From CAYXVF01 sp964468125 (GTDB lineage Bacteria > Myxococcota > XYA12-FULL-58-9 > CAYXVF01): a stretch of DNA of 20,296 nucleotides. Below the pieces are notes generated by a model. That model was not told the DNA's origin. It searched no databases and was given only the letters and a program-made list of their open reading frames with translations. Both the position numbers and the translations under genes were made by a program. The stretch covers positions 1-20,296 of the forward strand of contig CAYXVF010000107.1 in the NCBI GenBank assembly GCA_964468125.1. The letters are read 5' to 3'. Positions 15,757-20,296 of the stretch are shown here, one piece after another (the stretch's first letter is position 1; every line of letters begins with the position of its first letter).

Positions 15757-17652
15757 ATGGGAAAGATCATCGGTATCGACCTCGGGACCACCAACAGCGT
15801 CGTCGCGGTGATGGAAGGCTCGGAGCCGAAGGTCATCACCAACGAAGAGGGCGCTCGTACCACCCCGTCGGTCGTCGCGTTCGGCAAGGACGATGAAGTC
15901 ATGGTGGGCCAGGTTGCCCGCCGTCAGGCCATCACGAATCCGGAGAACACCATCTTCTCGGTCAAACGCTTCATGGGCCGCCGCCTCAACGAGGTGGAGG
16001 GTGAAACCAAGCGGATGCCCTACGAGATTGTCGAAGGTGCCGGGGGTCAGGCGTATGTGAGCGCCAAGGGCAAGAAGTTCGCCCCGCCGGAGATCTCCGC
16101 AAAGGTTCTTCAGAAGCTCAAGCGCGCCGCCGAGGCGTACCTGGGCCAGGAAGTGACCGAAGCCGTCATCACCGTTCCCGCCTACTTCAACGACGCTCAG
16201 CGTCAGGCGACGAAGGACGCGGGCAAGATCGCAGGGCTGGACGTCAAGCGAATCGTCAACGAGCCCACCGCCGCGGCCCTCGCCTATGGGCTCGACAAGA
16301 AGAAGGACGAGATCATCGCGGTCTATGACTTCGGTGGTGGAACCTTCGACATTTCGATCCTCGAAGTCGGCGAAAACGTGGTAGAGGTGCTCGCGACGAA
16401 CGGCGACACGCACCTCGGCGGCGACAACCTCGACGACGTGTTGATCGACTACCTCGTGGCGGAGTTCAAAAAGGATCAGGGCATCGACGTTTCGGGCGAC
16501 CGAATGGTGATGCAGCGCCTGAAGGAAGCCGCCGAGAAGGCGAAGATAGAGCTCTCCTCGGTGAGCGAGACCGACATCAACCTGCCGTTCTTGACCGCGG
16601 ATGCCTCCGGGCCGAAGCATCTCAATCTGAAACTCAGCCGGGCGAAGTTCGAGAGTCTGATCCACGACTTCGTCGACCGCACGATGGAGCCCTGCAAGAA
16701 GGCGCTCGAGGACTCGGGCAAGACCGCGGGTGACATCGATGAGGTGATCCTCGTCGGCGGCTCCACGCGTGTGCCGCTCGTCCAGGAGACCGTGAAGAAG
16801 TTCTTCGGCAAGGAGCCGAACCGCTCGGTGAACCCGGACGAAGTCGTCGCTGTCGGTGCGGCGGTTCAGGCCGGTGTTCTCTCCGGTGACGTCAAGGATC
16901 TGCTGCTCCTCGACGTGACCCCGCTCTCTCTCGGCATCGAGACCTTGGGCGGCGTGATGACGACCCTGATCCCGCGCAACACGACGATTCCGACCAAGAA
17001 GAGCGAGGTCTTCTCCACCGCCGCGGACAGTCAGACGAGCGTCGAGGTCCACGTGCTGCAGGGTGAGCGTCCAATGGCGGGCCAAAACCGAACCCTCGGC
17101 AAGTTCCACCTGGACGGAATCCCGCCGGCGCCCCGCGGCGTGCCACAGGTCGAGGTCACCTTTGACATCGACGCCAACGGCATTGTGAACGTGTCCGCGA
17201 AGGACAAAGCGTCCGGCAAGGAGCAGACCATTCGAATCGAGTCCGGCGGTGCGATCTCCGACGACGAGATCGATCGCATGGTCAACGAGGCGAAGGAGCA
17301 CGAGGCCGACGACAAGCGTCGCAAGGAAGAGGTCGAGGTCAAGAACCAGGCCGACACCTTGGCCTACCAGGTCGAGCGCTCGCTGGAAGAGCACAAGGAC
17401 AAGCTCGATGACGCGACCAAGAGCGACATAGAAGCAAAGGTGAAAGCGACCCGCGAGGCGATCGAGACCGGCAACGCGGACACGATCAAGGCCGCGATGG
17501 ACACGCTCACGCAGGCGAGCCACAAGATGGCGGAGAAGATGTATCAGGCATCCACCGCCGGTGGTGAAGCAGGCGAGGGCGAGCCGAACGCCGGCGCTGC
17601 GCCAAAGGAAGACGGTCAGGTGGTCGACGCGGAATTCGAAGAGACCAACTGA
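15757..17652 (+). CDS. dnaK: Molecular chaperone DnaK (Hsp70)
   Basis: ATP-driven cytosolic chaperone that binds exposed hydrophobic segments of unfolded proteins, working with DnaJ and GrpE. 631 residues, close to the E. coli length of 638. The nucleotide-binding domain shows IGIDLGTTNSVVAVMEG at the start, VPAYFNDAQRQATKDAG, VYDFGGGTFDISIL, and ILVGGSTRVPLVQ. The linker LLLLDVTPLSLGIET is followed by the peptide-binding domain and the helical lid. The C-terminus GQVVDAEFEE matches the conserved DnaK tail. AAGGAG (15741-15746) precedes ATG 15757 by 10 nt; the open frame further upstream is not homologous. Neither grpE nor dnaJ is adjacent, so this dnaK is transcribed alone and ends at an intrinsic terminator. 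Confidence 0.98.
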   Translation: MGKIIGIDLGTTNSVVAVMEGSEPKVITNEEGARTTPSVVAFGKDDEVMVGQVARRQAITNPENTIFSVKRFMGRRLNEVEGETKRMPYEIVEGAGGQAYVSAKGKKFAPPEISAKVLQKLKRAAEAYLGQEVTEAVITVPAYFNDAQRQATKDAGKIAGLDVKRIVNEPTAAALAYGLDKKKDEIIAVYDFGGGTFDISILEVGENVVEVLATNGDTHLGGDNLDDVLIDYLVAEFKKDQGIDVSGDRMVMQRLKEAAEKAKIELSSVSETDINLPFLTADASGPKHLNLKLSRAKFESLIHDFVDRTMEPCKKALEDSGKTAGDIDEVILVGGSTRVPLVQETVKKFFGKEPNRSVNPDEVVAVGAAVQAGVLSGDVKDLLLLDVTPLSLGIETLGGVMTTLIPRNTTIPTKKSEVFSTAADSQTSVEVHVLQGERPMAGQNRTLGKFHLDGIPPAPRGVPQVEVTFDIDANGIVNVSAKDKASGKEQTIRIESGGAISDDEIDRMVNEAKEHEADDKRRKEEVEVKNQADTLAYQVERSLEEHKDKLDDATKSDIEAKVKATREAIETGNADTIKAAMDTLTQASHKMAEKMYQASTAGGEAGEGEPNAGAAPKEDGQVVDAEFEETN

Positions 17653-17678
17653 TCCAACACTGACAATCACTTCCATCG

Positions 17679-17713
17679 AGCCCCGGCCGCGCCTGTCGCT
17701 GCCGGGGCTTTTT
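17679..17713 (+). terminator. Intrinsic terminator after dnaK
   Basis: A perfect 9-bp stem AGCCCCGGC (17679-17687) / GCCGGGGCT (17701-17709) with a 13-nt loop is followed by a run of T (17709-17713). It lies 26 nt after the dnaK stop and should separate dnaK from the next genes. Confidence 0.88.
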
Positions 17714-17763
17714 GCATTCGAAGGCGAACGTGGCGTTATGTCGCAGCCGCCGGACAGTTCCCT

Positions 17764-17777
17764 GCCTGGAACCAGGC
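17764..17777. promoter_or_regulatory. Inverted repeat upstream of the paralog pair
   Basis: GCCTGG and CCAGGC, separated by two bases, lie about 90 nt before the ATG at 17868 in the only gap between the dnaK terminator and that gene. The size and symmetry fit a dimeric regulator's operator, but no regulator is identified. Confidence 0.25.
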
Positions 17778-17867
17778 GACGGTTGTTGTGCATCACCTGG
17801 CCACTTGATGGCGGTCAAGGCCCTCTTCGATTCCGGCGCACACTGTGGGGACGAACGGAGGGGGCGG

Positions 17868-18500
17868 ATGACAGCCACTCTACGCCTGATGCGCTTCGAC
17901 GTCCGAGACATCGAAGCGGTCGCCGGGCTCGCGCAGTCAAACGATGGCGATGGATTGGAACGATTCGTCGTCGGCGCCTTGAACGACCACATTTCGATCG
18001 GTGCGATCTTTCTCGAGCTGCTCCAGGGTGCCGGTCAGATTCTTCGAGATCGATACGAGAACGGCGATAGCTCGAAGAGTGAGCTCGCCTTGTCGATCGG
18101 GGCGCTTCGCCTCGTCGCGCTTCGCTGGGCTCCGGAGCTGCCGCGACGTTCCTCCCTCGATGCTCGTTCGGTCATCCTCCTGCGCCCCGAAGCCACGCAT
18201 CTGAGCCTGAGCCCAACGCTTTACGAAATCTACTGCGATTGCTCGGGCTGGTCCGTGGAACCGCGGGTGGGGGAGCCCCCAGAGGTGGGATCGGACGCGG
18301 TGTACTTCGTGTTGGTCGAGGCTGCAGAGCAGCTGGCGCAGGCGTTTTCGCTCTATGACCGGCTGCGCGGTGGCCATGCCTGCCTCGCTCTCGACCCCTG
18401 CCTCGCGGCGCTCGTCGAAGAAGACCCGCGCCCTCGGCTCGAGGACGCCGGTCAGGTGCCCGCGTTTCTCAATCGGATCGAGGCCGCGCAGCGCGCGTAA
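17868..18500 (+). CDS. Divergent cobalamin-binding-fold-like protein, paralog 1
   Basis: 210 residues from ATG 17868, which has GGAG at 17857-17860 (7-nt spacing); the frame upstream of this start is unlikely to be used. The N-terminal half (10-95) is a helical bundle: IGAIFLELLQGAGQILRDRY, then a second helix LALSIGALRLVALRWAPEL. The second half has alternating beta/alpha segments, beginning SVILLRPEATHL (101-112), then a helix, GWSV (127-130) and DAVYFVLVEAA. This is the order of the helical cap plus Rossmann fold of cobalamin-binding regulators such as AerR/PpaA. A histidine (111) sits near the position of the cobalt ligand, but the usual DxHxxG and ERW motifs are not intact. No DNA-binding domain is seen. 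It is clearly paralogous to the next gene. Function is inferred only at fold level. Confidence 0.7.
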   Translation: MTATLRLMRFDVRDIEAVAGLAQSNDGDGLERFVVGALNDHISIGAIFLELLQGAGQILRDRYENGDSSKSELALSIGALRLVALRWAPELPRRSSLDARSVILLRPEATHLSLSPTLYEIYCDCSGWSVEPRVGEPPEVGSDAVYFVLVEAAEQLAQAFSLYDRLRGGHACLALDPCLAALVEEDPRPRLEDAGQVPAFLNRIEAAQRA

Positions 18501-18507
18501 CCCTCGA

Positions 18508-18530
18508 ACTTGATGCATGTCATGGTGCAT
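18508..18530. promoter_or_regulatory. Possible regulatory site before paralog 2
   Basis: The 81-nt gap before paralog 2 contains ATGCA (18513-18517) and TGCAT (18526-18530) as an inverted repeat with an 8-nt spacer. It also contains ACTTGATG (18508-18515), an octamer found again at 17803-17810 before paralog 1. A promoter or operator is plausible, but no convincing -10 follows. Confidence 0.25.
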
Positions 18531-18581
18531 TCTTTTTTGCTAAGGGAAGGTTCTCAAAAGTCGGGAAGGGGGGAACGCCGA

Positions 18582-19349
18582 ATGCTGTCCCTGGTTGCAC
18601 CGCGAGCCGCACGCACGCACGAGCTCGCGTCGAAGACGGTCCCACACATCGTCCGTCGCCTCGCGGATCGACATCCGTCGGTACCGCTGTCTCCAGCTCG
18701 CTTCACGGAGAAGGAAATCCGCGAAGTCGCTGAGCTCGCGATTCTGGATTCGCGGGCGCTCCATGGCATGGTGCTGGCCTCGCTCCACCAACCGGTCGGC
18801 GCGATCCTCGCCGAGCTCCTCGCAGGAGCGGGGCGTAATCTCGAGCGCGCCTGGCGCTTGGATCTGATCTCGTCAACCGATCGGTGTATCGGAGTGGCTG
18901 CGCTGATCGTCGAGGCGCGCTGGTTGGCTCAGCGCCTTCCGCTGCGGTTGTCTCCCAATCCAGGGCACATCCTCGTGGTGCAAACGCCGACGTCTGTGCC
19001 GGCCCTGGAGCCTGCGCTCTTTGCGATCTACGCGAACGCGCTCGGCTGGTCCGTGTCCCATGCGGTGGGTCCGCGCGGTGTGGTCGAAGTGCTCGACGAA
19101 ACAGCGGTGGACCTGGTTCTCTTGTCGGTGACCCGGCTCTCGGACCTCCGCCATGCCCTCGCCTGCGTTCGCGACGGGCGTCGTGCGCGACACGGCATGT
19201 CCGCCCACACCTTTGCGGTCACTTCGCCACTCTTTGGCTCGATCGCGCGCCGCGCGGGACGGATCGTGCAAGGACTCTTCTTCGACGTTCGCGAGCTGGT
19301 CCCTGTGGTGCGTGACCTCGAGCACGAAGTCGTCGAACGAATGCACTGA
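18582..19349 (+). CDS. Divergent cobalamin-binding-fold-like protein, paralog 2
   Basis: 255 residues from ATG 18582, preceded by GGGAAGGGGGG about 8 nt upstream; a TTG at 18510 would add 24 residues and is less likely. After a basic N-terminal extension (1-38) the sequence follows paralog 1 closely in layout: RFTEKEIREVAELA, VGAILAELLAGAGRNLERAW, a second helix, HILVVQTPTSVPAL (129-142), LFAIYANALGWSV (ending at 158) and VDLVLLSVTRLSDL. The position matching paralog 1 His111 is Val, so the putative metal ligand is absent here. A C-terminal extension (about 205-255) ends in charged helices. The pair lies in tandem, 81 nt apart, after the dnaK terminator. A sensor or partner-binding role for a heterodimer is possible, without direct evidence. 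Confidence 0.7.
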   Translation: MLSLVAPRAARTHELASKTVPHIVRRLADRHPSVPLSPARFTEKEIREVAELAILDSRALHGMVLASLHQPVGAILAELLAGAGRNLERAWRLDLISSTDRCIGVAALIVEARWLAQRLPLRLSPNPGHILVVQTPTSVPALEPALFAIYANALGWSVSHAVGPRGVVEVLDETAVDLVLLSVTRLSDLRHALACVRDGRRARHGMSAHTFAVTSPLFGSIARRAGRIVQGLFFDVRELVPVVRDLEHEVVERMH

Positions 19350-19372
19350 CCCCGGGGGTCTCGGCCGGTAGC

Positions 19373-20296
19373 TCAGTTGCTACGGCAGTCCACGCTCAAG
19401 GTGCTGGTGTTTCCCGCGGATACCCTCGCGATCTCCGTGCGTGTGCTACCGTCTGGACACTCGAAGCGTAGGCGGTACTCGCCTTCGAAGAGGCCGGAGA
19501 GGCGCGTCGGGGTTTCCACGGGGGGCTTGTTGCCGCGACGGACCCGCGCCCAGGGCGTCGCCTGTAGCGCGACGTTGCCCTTGCGCAGGGCCAGGTCGAG
19601 TTCGGCGGTCTCACCGGAGCGAATCCGGACCCGCCGGGTCAGGAAGAACCCCTCGCTCGGGCTCTCGAATCGCAAACGGGCGGGTCCCGTCGGAAGCGAC
19701 TCGCGCCGCAGCGGCGTTTGCCCGAGCAGGCGTCCCCCAGAATAGACCTTCATCGGAATCGGGGCGTCGATCTTCAAATACCCCTTGGGCCGTCGCTTCG
19801 GCCCGGACGGGCGCTGGGTGCGCGCCGACGTCTGGGAGTCGCGATCGGTCTCGGCGACGAGCTCGGGCTCCTCCTCGATCGCAGGCTCCTCTTCTTCAGC
19901 CAGCGGCGCCGACTCGTCGTCTTTGGGCCGGAGGTAGGCGCTGATGAGCTCCCGGCCGCCGGGCTCGACGTAGACGCTCTCCACATGCGGGGCGTGACCC
20001 TCGAGGCGAATCTCGATCCGATGAAGCTGGCGTGCGGTGACCTTGATCTCTTCGAGGGGGGTTTTGCCCTCGAGCTTGTGCCCCCCGACGTAGACGTCCG
20101 CGCCGCTCGGTTTGCTCGTGAAGCTCAACGCCGCCTTGTTGGCCTCGGTATCCGGGACAAGCTCGGCAAACAGCGCCGGAGGGACCTCGCCTTCTTGCAC
20201 CTGCGGCACCTCCACCGTCGATTTTGCGAAGCCGTCGCGCACGAACTCCGCTTGCAGGATTGCACCGACCGAGATCCCTTCGTCGATCGTGAAGGG
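19373..20296 (-). CDS. PEGA-repeat protein (5' end outside the window)
   Basis: 307 visible residues; the frame is open to the window edge, so the N-terminus is missing and the GTG at 20242 need not be the start. At least three and probably four PEGA-like beta repeats are present. The first is the tail of a repeat (PFTIDEGISVGAILQAEF). The second runs from LSFTSKPSGADVYVGGHKL to KTPLEEIKV. A low-complexity acidic then basic linker (EEEEPAIEEEPELV to GPKRRPKG) separates it from a third (YLKIDAPIPMKVYSGGRL, LGQTPL) and a fourth (VALQATPWARVRRGNK, PVETPTRL). PEGA domains are usually extracytoplasmic and are often fused to Ser/Thr kinases or lipoproteins in myxobacteria; the missing part would decide. 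It is convergent with paralog 2, with 23 nt between stops. Confidence 0.8.
   Translation of the reverse strand, partial: PFTIDEGISVGAILQAEFVRDGFAKSTVEVPQVQEGEVPPALFAELVPDTEANKAALSFTSKPSGADVYVGGHKLEGKTPLEEIKVTARQLHRIEIRLEGHAPHVESVYVEPGGRELISAYLRPKDDESAPLAEEEEPAIEEEPELVAETDRDSQTSARTQRPSGPKRRPKGYLKIDAPIPMKVYSGGRLLGQTPLRRESLPTGPARLRFESPSEGFFLTRRVRIRSGETAELDLALRKGNVALQATPWARVRRGNKPPVETPTRLSGLFEGEYRLRFECPDGSTRTEIARVSAGNTSTLSVDCRSN

Noticed and set aside
15697..17796. 699-codon open frame antisense to dnaK
   Set aside because: Long antisense frames opposite dnaK are a known effect of codon bias in GC-rich genomes. The translation shows no recognisable family, and dnaK itself is beyond doubt.
19348..19360. 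Palindrome GACCCCGGGGGTC between convergent genes as a terminator
   Set aside because: A one-base centre cannot form a hairpin loop without losing pairs, and there is no T-run on either strand.
19370..19447. tRNA-like 5' end (CGGCCGG then TAGCTCAGTTG)
   Set aside because: The D-stem partner GAGC is absent, no TTCGAAT-type T-arm lies at the right distance, and the acceptor stem has no complement. The sequence is the end of the PEGA gene read on the other strand.
1..20296. CRISPR arrays, insertion sequences, phage or toxin-antitoxin modules
   Set aside because: No regularly spaced direct repeats, transposase or integrase motifs, or toxin-antitoxin pairs were seen. The only regular repeat is the protein-coding DUF3106 array.

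Overview
The window is about 20 kb of GC-rich bacterial DNA, densely coded on both strands. The long antisense open frames and GTG starts are typical of a high-GC proteobacterium-like genome. A PEGA-repeat protein, an outer-membrane protein that looks like the myxobacterial TIGR04551 type, an ECF sigma operon and many unfamiliar envelope proteins point to a myxobacterium-like lineage (Myxococcota, former Deltaproteobacteria). This placement is inference; no rRNA or tRNA is present to test it.

Left part (1-3856, plus strand): an NhaC-type Na+/H+ antiporter with a signal peptide and an extra exported N-terminal domain, a lipoprotein whose start overlaps the antiporter stop (ATGA), and a six-segment voltage-gated ion channel with an intact S4 sensor and a TLEDW selectivity filter. 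These three look like one ion-handling operon. A small DUF1508 (YegP-like) gene follows, broken by a single-base frameshift right after its start. On the minus strand (3863-8063) lie dapA and lysA, overlapping by ATGA, which catalyse an early and the last step of lysine/diaminopimelate synthesis. They sit behind a large exported beta-barrel-like protein.

Middle (8198-15399): two convergent genes of unknown function (413 and 753 aa), then a tightly packed minus-strand operon read from 15399 down to 11820. Its order is outer-membrane barrel, small Pro/Ala-rich membrane-anchored protein, ECF sigma factor, one-TM putative anti-sigma factor, and a DUF3106 protein made of seven exact-register 18-residue repeats. 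Successive genes overlap by 4, 4 and 11 nt and then sit 2 nt apart, so their output is probably coupled. The architecture suggests envelope-stress or surface sensing. This is the best candidate here for a poorly described system.

Right part (15400-20296): dnaK with a good heat-shock (sigma-32-like) promoter candidate and a clear intrinsic terminator. Then come two tandem paralogous proteins that I read as divergent relatives of the cobalamin-binding (AerR/PpaA/SCHIC-like) regulator fold with most ligand residues lost. Last is the 3' part of a gene for a protein with about four PEGA-like repeats, running off the window end. I saw no mobile elements, CRISPR arrays, tRNAs or rRNAs.
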